A DNA stretch of 64,000 bases, from assembly GCA_017529865.1 (NCBI GenBank), contig JAFXNA010000004.1, positions 248,001-312,000 on the forward strand, written 5' to 3'. The notes under the pieces were generated by a model. That model searched no databases. It had not been told where the DNA came from and saw nothing but the letters and a program-made list of their open reading frames with translations. Numbering within the stretch: position 1 is the stretch's first letter; the number at the start of each line of letters is the position of its first letter. Positions 40,969 to 49,451 of the stretch are shown here, piece by piece. Origin of the DNA: Bacteroidaceae bacterium (GTDB taxonomy: Bacteria > Bacteroidota > Bacteroidia > Bacteroidales > Bacteroidaceae). A program made the translations under genes and the position numbers.

Positions 40969-40996
40969 GAAAGCCTCCCCAAACGGGGAGGCTCCT
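40969..40996. terminator. Bidirectional terminator
   Basis: Perfect stem GCCTCCCC/GGGGAGGC with loop AAAC. On the minus strand it is followed by TTTCTTTTAAT and on the plus strand by TCCTTTG; it separates converging genes. Confidence 0.8.
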
Positions 40997-41029
40997 TTGT
41001 TGTGGCTATAAGGAGGCAATTCACCACAA

Positions 41030-41512
41030 CTAAAGCTTAATCTGGTCCTTGTAGTCCTTCTGGGTAATCGGCTTGTCCGAAGTTGCAGAGGCCGTAGTGC
41101 AAATTGCGAAACGGTTCTGTCTGAGGTTCCTGAGCAGCTCTTCCTTGTTCCATACACCACGTTCCTCTGCGGCTTCACGGTCGTTTACTGCTGACTTGCC
41201 GATGTTGCTGGCATCCTTCGGGATGTCGTACTCCATACGGCGGTAATTGCGGTAACCACGACCTGGGGTGTTGTTCACCATGTCATCTTCGAGGAACTTG
41301 TCCTGTTCGGCAGCAAGCCTGTCTGCGGTGTGCCAGTAGTTCTGGTTGTAGGCACGGTCAAGGAACTTCTTTGCCTTGCCACTGGAAATGTCGCTTACGT
41401 TCTTGGCATATTCCTGGCACATGGTGAACATGTCGTGACGGTAGTCTGGGTGAGTGTCAAAGTTGTCACCAGCACTGCGATATGCGTATTCAGAAGATTT
41501 TAGCGTACCCAT
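41030..41512 (-). CDS. Hypothetical protein, late-expressed
   Basis: A 160-residue hydrophilic protein rich in Asn, Arg, Tyr and Asp (PGRGYRNYRRMEYDIP). No recognised domain or membrane segment. It stands alone behind a minus-strand late-type promoter. Confidence 0.6.
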   Translation of the reverse strand: MGTLKSSEYAYRSAGDNFDTHPDYRHDMFTMCQEYAKNVSDISSGKAKKFLDRAYNQNYWHTADRLAAEQDKFLEDDMVNNTPGRGYRNYRRMEYDIPKDASNIGKSAVNDREAAEERGVWNKEELLRNLRQNRFAICTTASATSDKPITQKDYKDQIKL

Positions 41513-41537
41513 AAAGAATCCTTTTATGACTTCACAT

Positions 41538-41547
41538 TTAGTTTATA
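41538..41547 (-). promoter_or_regulatory. Late-type promoter TATAAACTAA (minus)
   Basis: Nine of ten positions match, followed by ATGTG; 25 bases upstream of the start at 41512. Confidence 0.75.
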
Positions 41548-41561
41548 CATTCGGCCCAGCC

Positions 41562-41590
41562 TTGCCAAAACAGCAGGATTGAATTATATT
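41562..41590 (+). promoter_or_regulatory. Early sigma70-type promoter TTGCCA-N17-TATATT
   Basis: A -35 TTGCCA at 41562-41567, 17-base spacer, -10 TATATT at 41585-41590. The next start codon (41598) is only 7 bases past the -10, so the transcript would be leaderless or nearly so. Confidence 0.7.
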
Positions 41591-41597
41591 TGTTGTT

Positions 41598-42152
41598 ATG
41601 CGAAATTCCGAAGAATACAACTTTCCTGACCTGCTGAACGACATCAGCGGCTACCATCTGGAGAAGTGGAATAAGACGACCACCGCCTCCTGTTTTAGAC
41701 GCTATGCTTCCGTAGACGAGTGGCAGCCTATGGCTCTAATGGAAGTTGTAACCGTGAAGTCAGAGAAGAAGGTGCGTGACTTGAAGATAGGCATCATCGT
41801 TAACGTGCTGGATAGGAGAAATGTCCAGCTATGCCTGACATTCAAGAGCGAATACAACAAAGCAAGGCATTCCTACAAGGGGGACAAGTCCATGTACAAA
41901 CCTAGGATGGAATTCCTGTTTTCCCGCCTGAAATGCAAAAAGTGGATTAGGTTTGGCCTTGTTGAGGACGACCGTTGCTGGCTTGGTGTTTCTGGCTCTC
42001 ATGCGACAGAGGTTCCAGACCTGCTGTGGGAGATATACAAGAACATCCTTATGTATCCTTGTTCTCAGGCGTACGACGATGTAGGGAAGAAACCTGAGCA
42101 GTCGGCCACTTCGCTCCCTGACCTATCATTTTCAGAGCTTGACAGGGTATAA
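41598..42152 (+). CDS. Hypothetical early protein
   Basis: A 184-residue protein of unknown function, rich in Lys, Arg and aromatic residues, with a central beta-strand region (VRDLKIGIIVNVLDRRNVQLCLTF is split by basic residues). It is expressed from a host-type promoter with virtually no leader, so probably early. The late promoter of the next gene overlaps its stop codon. Confidence 0.55.
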   Translation: MRNSEEYNFPDLLNDISGYHLEKWNKTTTASCFRRYASVDEWQPMALMEVVTVKSEKKVRDLKIGIIVNVLDRRNVQLCLTFKSEYNKARHSYKGDKSMYKPRMEFLFSRLKCKKWIRFGLVEDDRCWLGVSGSHATEVPDLLWEIYKNILMYPCSQAYDDVGKKPEQSATSLPDLSFSELDRV

Positions 42153-42157
42153 ACTAT
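42148..42157 (+). promoter_or_regulatory. Late-type promoter TATAAACTAT
   Basis: Exact consensus overlapping the TAA of the preceding gene; 28 bases upstream of the 1246-aa gene. Confidence 0.85.
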
Positions 42158-42184
42158 TGATGAAGAAATCAGTGGTTTAGCTCG

Positions 42185-45100
42185 ATGTCGTTTTGCGATG
42201 AAATAAAGGATGAAATTAAGATAGAAACCCCGTTTATTATCTTTGGCCGAAACTATACAGGTCAGTTTATTTCTCGCATATACGTTTCGGAGAATATCGA
42301 AAGGATTGAACTTGCTGATAAAAACGGCCTGTTTGAATTGGAAAAGGATGAATTGGGTTTCTACAACCTCTCATTGTACAGGTGCGCCCTCATCAATGTT
42401 CAAGCTTGCACATGCCCTATCGTCAACGAGTTGGGACTGCGTGTAAACGGTTCTGAGGAAACCTGCATATTCCCGATATACACTGTCATGCCCGGCCACG
42501 TGCAGAATGCGGCGACAGAAGCTAACACGTTCGGAAAGCAGTTGGTTCTTGATTTCAACATGCTGCCGTTGCTTGATGCTAACGGAAAGACACCGTGCGA
42601 CACGGGATTTGACCCGTCATCTGTAAACATTGCGGATTTCCTGGCATACTTCCATGTCCTTTTTGAAAACGAGGGTGATAAGGTCGTCGCTGAACGTGCT
42701 TCGTTCGAGACGAGGTTTTGTCAGATGTTCTACCAGAGCATCAAGATACCTACTCGATACAAAATCAAGGAGATGTTCAGCCCAGGTGATGTGCTTACCC
42801 TCAAATACAAGGTAGGCGTGGATGAATACGGAAACAACATCTACTATGTCATGGACAAGTCGGCTATTTACAAAGATGGCGTGAAGGAAACTGGTCCAAT
42901 AGTTGTCAAGTATGTCCAGAACGACAATACGCTTACGCTTGAACGTCCAGTCGATACTGACGCTACTGATGACAGAAAGTTCACAACCAAGGTCATTCCC
43001 AACGGAACATACTACGATTACATTGAAGTTGGTCCTTCGATGGTGAAGGGAACGTTTGATAACTTGTCTCATCTGTATATCATGAGCAAGGGAAACATCA
43101 AGGGTAAGGCCAAGTTCTATGTTGATGGAGTTGCTGTCGGAACATTTGGCGGAACCGTTGTTGGAAACGTGACTATCGACAGTGTTGAATACAAGGTATG
43201 GAAAGTGGCCTTTGACTCCACCGTTAGGTTGACCCTTGCATCTGTAATTGGGTTGAAGTCTCCAAGCGGCGAACAGTTCACTACACTGCTCATGGACGGA
43301 AGCGTTGTACTCACTCAGAGCATCGAGGACATCGGTTTACTGAAGTTTCCTATCGACCAGTGTCATAACGAATTTATCGTTGAAGGTTCAAGCACGGCTT
43401 GCACCGAGTTGCAGATGTATGACGGTGTAAGCACTGCCAACGTGCCTGTATATGAACTTGATTTGGAAAACAATCAAATCAGGATAAACCTGATTCAGGG
43501 TATGTTCCCTACGGACGAGCGTGGGCGAGAGGTTTGCGGGAAGAGCAATATCGTAATTAGCGGAAAGGGCTGTGGTGAAACGCAACCGTCTTACCGTGTT
43601 GATTTCCCTGTTATACGGTATGTGTACGATGGTGAAAAGTATGATGGAAAGTACACGACAGGTGCGAACTGCATCTATACTTCGCCAATCGCGTTGAATA
43701 CTGATGACGACCCAGGTAATTCAACTACACCTGCTAGGAATTATGGAAAGGACATGTATATCAATCTGCGTAATCCGCAGTCATGCTGCTCCATGAGATA
43801 CCTGTCGGTCAAGGTGAAGTATAACGAGTACCTCCAATACAAGCACGGAGAGCTTACCCTTAATGGAGTTAAGTTGCAAGAAAACGACTTGGTGTGGCTA
43901 ACTTCGCAGTTTACGAAAGTGGTCGATGATGACGAAACCATAGACGAAAATGGCTTGTGGATAGTACGGAAGACTGATTGGGAGTATTACGGTCCAGTTA
44001 CCGAAGATATGTTCATTGATTTGGGTGCCCGTGTCACTGAGACTGTTTCTGCGACCATCGATACCAATGTTGGCCGAAGGTATGGAAACTATTGGCTTGG
44101 CAACGTGAATCTGAAAAGCGGAATGGTCGTCAACTTGCAGAATCAGGAAGACGGTCAGAACGGACTTTACCGCATCACTTGCGGAGAGTGGAAATATCTT
44201 GGCCCGGCTGGCCCGACTAGCGGCAATACCATAGACATGTCTAACGATATTGTCACCTACAATGATATCGATTTCTGTAAGTGCGGAATTTATCACATCT
44301 GGTATTACTACCTCAATGGCTCTTGCGTTCTGAATACTGCTAGCCGTACAGTGAAGGTTGTAGGAAAGTGCGGTGCCAAGGATGGTACGCTTGTTCCTGG
44401 CAAACGAATACGCATAACCGATTATCAGATAAAGACTGAAGTCGATAAGGGACTGATGCCAGGTAGCAGCGGAGACCCGCTGGTAGATGAGTGCGTTCGT
44501 GAGACCGAGTCGTTTGACAAGCAGTACAGATTTGATGTCGAAGATATTATTCAGGGAGATTGCATCCAAGATGCTATCTATCCAAACTGCAATGAAGGTG
44601 CTCTCTGCGACCACGAGTATGCGGCATTCTCAAAGGGAGAAGACGATAAGTACAACAGTAACAACGGTACTGGTTTCAGTATGGTGTTCTGGCAGGCGAG
44701 CATGGATGATGACCGTGTTGACTACTGGACTATGTACGCCCTAGTTGGCCGCACAGCGAAGAACCCTAAGGAGTATGTGGCCTACCGTTTGCAACAGGTT
44801 GGTGCGGCTACTGTTGAAATGGTTGATGTGACCGACTGGTTTGAACTGATGCCTGTCTCCTACGATGATGGTGAGAACGCTTATTTCAGACCTGTTCCTA
44901 TAACTGGTGCAAGCGTGTCTGCTGGAACTATAACATTCGATGTTCCAGACGATGGCTTCCTTGACGATGTTCAAGTAGGCGATGTGCTTAACGTATCGAA
45001 CGGGAATGCAATGGAAGCCAAGATGCGGGCACGAGTTTCCCGTGTGTATGACGGAGTTGCGACGGCGGACATTGCACTTCCACCTGGATTTAATCCGTCT

Positions 45101-45925
45101 GACTACTATGTGGAGATTTATAGACATCAGATGGTTGGTTACGGTATTGAGATTAGTGACCCGTCTTGGGAGTTCAGTGGCAATGCTGACTATCAGTTGA
45201 CGATGAAATACCCAGAAAGCAAGGACTACGAAGATTATTTACTGACTATTCCAACCGAGGTCGCCCTTCAATATAAAATCAATGAGAATACTACGTATTA
45301 TGCGTATACCACTCGTGGAAATATCCGACCGATAGCATTTAAACTGAAAGTAACGAAAGAGGAGGATGGATATATAACGTATGATGCTACCTTGAACCAT
45401 CCTGTGCCGACGTACGAGGTGATAACTCGCCGTGTCGATAACGGAGAATTGGTTGAGGAGACCAAGCAAATACCTTATCCAATACGAGTTACTTTTGGTA
45501 ATGCCCTCACATGGAGAACAATCGGCGAGAGCTGGTCAATCAAGTCGAACTCGACTAAAATCAGGATACCGAAATCTTATGATTTCAGGTTCTACAATAC
45601 GCCAATCTCCGTTCAGGAGTTTGTCGATTTGTACAATGCGATGAAGCCGCAGTGTGTCTACCCTGTTGATGGTGTGATTATACTGACTGATGACGCTACG
45701 GACAATACCGAGTACTGGATTAAAGACCTTGCCAACATCGACGGTGAACTTTGGCCTGTCGGGTTTGAAGGTGAGTGCGGTGACGAGAGAGTTCCGTATG
45801 TTATCCTGATGGACTCCCTGTCGCATGCTCCTGTGGTTTGCGATGAACCTGACCCAGAAGGAAGCCAGAAGAAATACGTTGCTGTGGCAGCAGACGGCTA
45901 TTTCAAACCTTCCTACGAGGATTGA
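42185..45925 (+). CDS. Giant structural-type protein, beta-rich
   Basis: A 1246-residue protein with no recognised family. It is predominantly beta, repetitive in feel, with several conserved-looking Cys clusters (CALINVQACTCPIVN near residue 60, CGKSNIVISGKGCG near 460, PQSCCSMRYLSV near 530, CGIYHIWYYYLNGSC near 700). Modules of ~150 residues with motifs of the kind GTYYDYIEVG and YHIWYYY resemble Ig-like or fibronectin-like decoration. A tail, baseplate or fibre component is likely from size, promoter class and composition. Confidence 0.6.
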   Translation: MSFCDEIKDEIKIETPFIIFGRNYTGQFISRIYVSENIERIELADKNGLFELEKDELGFYNLSLYRCALINVQACTCPIVNELGLRVNGSEETCIFPIYTVMPGHVQNAATEANTFGKQLVLDFNMLPLLDANGKTPCDTGFDPSSVNIADFLAYFHVLFENEGDKVVAERASFETRFCQMFYQSIKIPTRYKIKEMFSPGDVLTLKYKVGVDEYGNNIYYVMDKSAIYKDGVKETGPIVVKYVQNDNTLTLERPVDTDATDDRKFTTKVIPNGTYYDYIEVGPSMVKGTFDNLSHLYIMSKGNIKGKAKFYVDGVAVGTFGGTVVGNVTIDSVEYKVWKVAFDSTVRLTLASVIGLKSPSGEQFTTLLMDGSVVLTQSIEDIGLLKFPIDQCHNEFIVEGSSTACTELQMYDGVSTANVPVYELDLENNQIRINLIQGMFPTDERGREVCGKSNIVISGKGCGETQPSYRVDFPVIRYVYDGEKYDGKYTTGANCIYTSPIALNTDDDPGNSTTPARNYGKDMYINLRNPQSCCSMRYLSVKVKYNEYLQYKHGELTLNGVKLQENDLVWLTSQFTKVVDDDETIDENGLWIVRKTDWEYYGPVTEDMFIDLGARVTETVSATIDTNVGRRYGNYWLGNVNLKSGMVVNLQNQEDGQNGLYRITCGEWKYLGPAGPTSGNTIDMSNDIVTYNDIDFCKCGIYHIWYYYLNGSCVLNTASRTVKVVGKCGAKDGTLVPGKRIRITDYQIKTEVDKGLMPGSSGDPLVDECVRETESFDKQYRFDVEDIIQGDCIQDAIYPNCNEGALCDHEYAAFSKGEDDKYNSNNGTGFSMVFWQASMDDDRVDYWTMYALVGRTAKNPKEYVAYRLQQVGAATVEMVDVTDWFELMPVSYDDGENAYFRPVPITGASVSAGTITFDVPDDGFLDDVQVGDVLNVSNGNAMEAKMRARVSRVYDGVATADIALPPGFNPSDYYVEIYRHQMVGYGIEISDPSWEFSGNADYQLTMKYPESKDYEDYLLTIPTEVALQYKINENTTYYAYTTRGNIRPIAFKLKVTKEEDGYITYDATLNHPVPTYEVITRRVDNGELVEETKQIPYPIRVTFGNALTWRTIGESWSIKSNSTKIRIPKSYDFRFYNTPISVQEFVDLYNAMKPQCVYPVDGVIILTDDATDNTEYWIKDLANIDGELWPVGFEGECGDERVPYVILMDSLSHAPVVCDEPDPEGSQKKYVAVAADGYFKPSYED

Positions 45926-45976
45926 CCTTAGTTGTGTAAACTTTATTTTACAATTATCTTTTTTTTGAAGTCCCCC

Positions 45977-46005
45977 TTGACAAGGGGGATTTATTAAGCT
46001 ATATT
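45977..46005 (+). promoter_or_regulatory. Early sigma70-type promoter TTGACA-N17-TATATT
   Basis: Consensus -35 TTGACA at 45977-45982, 17-base spacer and TATATT at 46000-46005. The -35 sits within a small inverted repeat TCCCCCTTGACAAGGGGGA that could be an operator. It drives the IF-3/AAA+ operon. Confidence 0.85.
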
Positions 46006-46061
46006 CTTATTGTCTGGGGGCAAACTGTCTCCGACCAAACACTAAAACCAAAGGAAATTAA

Positions 46062-46661
46062 ATGTACAAATCCTACAATAACGGCAACTACGGTTTCAAG
46101 CGTAGGGATGCCCGTGATTTCAACGAAACGAAAACGTTCGACCGCAATGCCTCCATCCGATTGAAGAAAGATGATGGCTCTATCGAGCAGATGACCTATG
46201 GACAGGCTGAAAAGCTGGCACAAGACCAGGGTCTGGATGTCGTTGTCGTGAACGAAAAGGCAGCAATCTTCAAGATTGGTGACCGCAAGAAGGAAGAGTA
46301 CCTTAAAAAGAAGGCTCAGAAGGAACAGGACAAGAAGAACCGTGAAAACGCTCGACGTTCCGAAGAAAAGACCATTACCTTTGGCCCGAACATTGGCGAA
46401 AACGATTTCAATACGAAGATGAACAAGGCTGCCGAGTTCATTGAAGAAGGTCATCCTGTCAAGATTATCGTTCAGTTCCGTGGACGTGAAATTTCCCACA
46501 AGGATACCGCAATGTCCACCCTGAAGCCCATGATTGTTGAAAAGATGACTGCCGCCAACGCTGTGTGCAGCAAGGAACTTCCCATTACCGACCAGAACCA
46601 TGCTCGTGACTGGATGTTCTTCTATGTGAAGAGCAAGGCTCAGGCCAAGGAGGCCGTATGA
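46062..46661 (+). CDS. infC: Phage-encoded translation initiation factor IF-3
   Basis: A 199-residue homologue of bacterial IF-3, which binds the 30S subunit, checks the initiator tRNA and start codon, and blocks premature 50S joining. The N-domain (~25-80) shows the conserved pattern MTYGQAEKLAQDQGLDVVVV. A Lys/Glu-rich linker (~83-108) follows. The C-domain (~108-190) has FGPNIGENDFNTKMNKAAEF, then VKIIVQFRGREISHKD, close to the FRGREM-H signature. Length matches cellular IF-3 (~180). It is first in an early-promoter operon, upstream of a membrane peptide and an AAA+ ATPase. It may bias initiation to phage mRNAs, including leaderless ones, which is inference. Confidence 0.9.
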   Translation: MYKSYNNGNYGFKRRDARDFNETKTFDRNASIRLKKDDGSIEQMTYGQAEKLAQDQGLDVVVVNEKAAIFKIGDRKKEEYLKKKAQKEQDKKNRENARRSEEKTITFGPNIGENDFNTKMNKAAEFIEEGHPVKIIVQFRGREISHKDTAMSTLKPMIVEKMTAANAVCSKELPITDQNHARDWMFFYVKSKAQAKEAV

Positions 46662-46798
46662 GCATGAAAGAATGGATGAGCCTTGTTAAAAACAAGGCGC
46701 ATATCGCTATTATTGGCTTTAAGATGGCTGGTATTGGGTTCGTGCTCGGTATCACAATTATGAATATCGTTCGTAAGTTTAAGAAGGAACAAGATTAA
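46658..46798 (+). CDS. 46-residue single-span membrane protein
   Basis: A tiny gene whose ATG overlaps the IF-3 stop (ATGA) and whose TAA overlaps the next ATG (TAATG). The product MSMKEWMSLVKNKAHIAI... has one hydrophobic span (~residues 14-36, IIGFKMAGIGFVLGITI part) followed by a basic end KFKKEQD, so N-out/C-in or the reverse. The double coupling supports that it is translated. Function unknown; it may anchor the following ATPase to the membrane. Confidence 0.7.
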   Translation: MSMKEWMSLVKNKAHIAIIGFKMAGIGFVLGITIMNIVRKFKKEQD

Positions 46799-48564
46799 TG
46801 CGGAAGCAACTGATGAAACGGCAGGAACTCCAGCCGGTGGCTGATGAAACCCGTCAACCGTTATCGGATTCCTTGAAGAAACTTAACGATATCACACAGA
46901 ATATCGACCAGGTTGACTTTTGGCTGGAAGAATTTCCATCCAAGACGAGGGATAAAATTCTGTATGCTGCGAAGCGTATTGGAAAAATCTTTCTTGACCC
47001 TGCGATTGCGGTAAGTTTGATTGAATTTGCCTGCTCTGGATACACGAAGAAGGAAATACGGAACAGCGTTGCACTTAGTTCAATCGATGCTGTTCGTAAC
47101 GTATTGATGGCCAAGAAGTTCGGTGACATGATAGTAGACAAAATCAATGTCATAAAGGTGACCCAGACCCCCGCAATGATTGAAACTATCGAGGAACTGT
47201 ATCCTAATCTGAAAAAATACAAATACGATATAAAATACCCGTTTGCTATACAGTTCTTCCCACAAACTTACATGTGGTTACTCGGCAAATCCTACTGGGC
47301 AAAGAAACCAATCAATGTATCCATACGTCAGTTAGGAAAGAATGTGACAATCAGGGTTGCAGATACCAATATATTGCACAGTGGCACCACTTCGATTGGT
47401 GAGCTTGCTGCCATGGACTCTCGCGGTGAACTTGTTCGCTTCAATGACGAAGTTCATGAGAAATTCTTCTACGCTTTGTTCGAACTTGATATCGACGACG
47501 ATACATTTCGATTGATGGCAGCATATTCTATGAGCAACGTGGGAACGCAAGCCAACGACGCTGTTATGTGCTATCTTGACCTATCTTATGGCTCAGCCGC
47601 CAACATAACAAAGAGTGTACATAAAATACGGTTTTATGGAGAACAATGCGGCCACCCGCATGGCATGACGATTAGTCAAATTATCGGCGCTGCTTTTCTT
47701 CAACAATGTTTGACAGAACATAGGGCCATGCCTGACGGACAAGATGGGCCTGTAAAACAAATTGACAATGAAGGGTATGTACATGGATTTGAGGCGTTGG
47801 TTCTTAATGACGGTCATGGCACTCGCGCATACACTTCTTTTATCGTCACTGCACTTTCGTATGTAAACTATGCTGATTCATTATCGTCTGAAACGAATGA
47901 CGGCAAAATGGTTATGGACGGGGTAAGGTATATCCTGGAACACGGTGGCCATCGTGGTTATGCCTTTGTAGGAAAGCCAGGTAGCGGCAAAACGACATTG
48001 ATGAACCGTATCGTACAGGAATTTTCCGATAAGGCAAATTTTGTCATATTGGGAAAGGACGACTTGGGTGCGATGAACCCGTATTCGGTATCTGGTTTGT
48101 GTGCCCTATTGGGAAATGTGATAATCGTAGTTGATGATATCGATTCAGTGGACGTTGAGGTCAAGAACAACACCGTTGATGTATTGATTCGAATGTTTAG
48201 CGACCTGAACACGCTTGATTGTAACTATGTGTTTATCTGCACCGCGAATAATGCTTCGAAAATAAATAAGTGCCTTATCGGTCGTGCAGACAGAATCGAC
48301 GAAGTGGTCAACTTCGACGGCGTTACATCGGAAGAGGCCAAGAAGTTCTTTGAAGATAAGTTTTCTGGGCAGGATTTCAGCCAATCGTGTGAACGTCTAT
48401 TCCAGCAGATTCAAGATGAAGGCATGACTTACTCGGACCTTGGTAACCTAGTTCAGTTGGTTACAATCTATTTCGAAGGAAAGGTGACGTGTGATTCTCT
48501 TTCCTTCGCAATCAAACGTGTTATGGATACGAAGAAACTATCCAACAATGCGGATACGGTTTGA
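46798..48564 (+). CDS. AAA+ ATPase (Bcs1/classic AAA-like)
   Basis: A 588-residue protein. The N-terminal ~370 residues are unrecognised, partly helical with a possible HTH near residue 80. The C-terminal part is an AAA+ module: Walker A GKPGSGKT (~390), Walker B VIIVVDDIDSVD (~442), sensor-1 FICTANN (~480), Arg-finger region GRADRIDEVVNFD (~490), and a helical lid. The arrangement resembles Bcs1-type AAA proteins of phages. The start overlaps the stop of the membrane peptide, and the 3' end overlaps the next gene. Substrate unknown (protein remodelling or membrane translocation). Confidence 0.8.
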   Translation: MRKQLMKRQELQPVADETRQPLSDSLKKLNDITQNIDQVDFWLEEFPSKTRDKILYAAKRIGKIFLDPAIAVSLIEFACSGYTKKEIRNSVALSSIDAVRNVLMAKKFGDMIVDKINVIKVTQTPAMIETIEELYPNLKKYKYDIKYPFAIQFFPQTYMWLLGKSYWAKKPINVSIRQLGKNVTIRVADTNILHSGTTSIGELAAMDSRGELVRFNDEVHEKFFYALFELDIDDDTFRLMAAYSMSNVGTQANDAVMCYLDLSYGSAANITKSVHKIRFYGEQCGHPHGMTISQIIGAAFLQQCLTEHRAMPDGQDGPVKQIDNEGYVHGFEALVLNDGHGTRAYTSFIVTALSYVNYADSLSSETNDGKMVMDGVRYILEHGGHRGYAFVGKPGSGKTTLMNRIVQEFSDKANFVILGKDDLGAMNPYSVSGLCALLGNVIIVVDDIDSVDVEVKNNTVDVLIRMFSDLNTLDCNYVFICTANNASKINKCLIGRADRIDEVVNFDGVTSEEAKKFFEDKFSGQDFSQSCERLFQQIQDEGMTYSDLGNLVQLVTIYFEGKVTCDSLSFAIKRVMDTKKLSNNADTV

Positions 48565-48977
48565 TGAGGATGAATGACAATTTTGTGTGTACCCAAAAAG
48601 AAACCGAGGAAATAATGGAAGCTAATGTATATGTTCGGAATGGTTCTCCGTGGATTTGTGCGGTGTGTCCCAAATGCGGTCACCCTGTCTACCAATCTGA
48701 AAAATACTGCAAGGAATGTGGGACGAAGATTGAATTCAATGATTTCCTCACAGTAAGTCACACTCGTGGGCTTAAACTTAGGAGCAGTGAATGGGTAAGA
48801 TACATTCCTAACAAAATGGAGAATCTAAAGAATTTCTTGTATGAATTGAAAAAGCTTGAAAAGGCTCATCAAATTGAAGATACCAGCATGGTTAAAATCA
48901 TGCGAGATGCCTATTACAAGACATGTGCTGACGAGCTGTTTAAACTGGAGGGGCCAAATGAAGTTGTATCTGAATAA
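48564..48977 (+). CDS. Zinc-ribbon protein
   Basis: A 137-residue protein with two CxxC knuckles (VCPKCGHPVYQSEKYCKECG, residues ~35-55), a classic zinc ribbon. The rest is helical and basic. Start overlaps the AAA+ stop (TGATG); an ATG six bases on is also possible. It probably binds nucleic acid or the ATPase partner; exact role unknown. Confidence 0.65.
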   Translation: MRMNDNFVCTQKETEEIMEANVYVRNGSPWICAVCPKCGHPVYQSEKYCKECGTKIEFNDFLTVSHTRGLKLRSSEWVRYIPNKMENLKNFLYELKKLEKAHQIEDTSMVKIMRDAYYKTCADELFKLEGPNEVVSE

Positions 48978-49266
48978 CGGAACAATGATTGAATGCACCG
49001 TAGATGAATTTGAAGAACTCTACGCAAGGGGATACCTTGGCGAGAACGGGATGCAGAAAGCGCTTGACGATTTCATGAAAGGTGTTCCAGGCAATCCTAT
49101 CCCGCAAACGCCAATCAAGTTTCCTCAAAATACGGAAATAATGCTGTATGGTTGCGGCTTTCCGTCACCTCTCGCTGGCCAACCAACCGTTTATACCTCT
49201 GGAACTCAAGGTGTTGATTCAACGTCGGAAACGGACAGGAGTGACAGTGAACATGGACAACCTTAA
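48958..49266 (+). CDS. Small hypothetical protein
   Basis: A 102-residue protein (MKLYLNNGTMIECTVDEFEELYARG...), chosen to start at 48958 behind GGAGGGG. It overlaps the zinc-ribbon gene by 20 bases in another frame. The N-terminal half is folded-looking; the C-terminal half is Pro/Thr/Ser-rich. Function unknown. Confidence 0.6.
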   Translation: MKLYLNNGTMIECTVDEFEELYARGYLGENGMQKALDDFMKGVPGNPIPQTPIKFPQNTEIMLYGCGFPSPLAGQPTVYTSGTQGVDSTSETDRSDSEHGQP

Positions 49267-49417
49267 ATTTCCTGAACCACCGAAGATGGAACTTGTCATC
49301 GACAACGGAATTTTCGACCCAATCGTAAAGATATTGGTAAAGCTGGGCATTTGCCATCAGAAGGAAAGGATTCAGTCGGAGAATCCACAAGCTAACGTAA
49401 GGTACAGCTTTGAATGA
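49253..49417 (+). CDS. Small hypothetical protein, operon end
   Basis: A 54-residue protein starting at 49253, overlapping the previous gene by 14 bases, with an AGGAG site upstream. Sequence MDNLKFPEPPKMELVID... has a Pro-rich start and a hydrophobic helix (GIFDPIVKILVKLGI). No known family. A terminator follows. Confidence 0.5.
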   Translation: MDNLKFPEPPKMELVIDNGIFDPIVKILVKLGICHQKERIQSENPQANVRYSFE

Positions 49418-49422
49418 AACAA

Positions 49423-49450
49423 GAAAGCTCCGTTTGAACGGAGCTTTTTC
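49423..49450. terminator. Bidirectional terminator
   Basis: Stem AAAGCTCCGTT/AACGGAGCTTT with T-run on the plus side (TTTTTCTTT) and a T-rich flank on the minus side. It lies between converging operons. Confidence 0.85.
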
Positions 49451-49451
49451 T

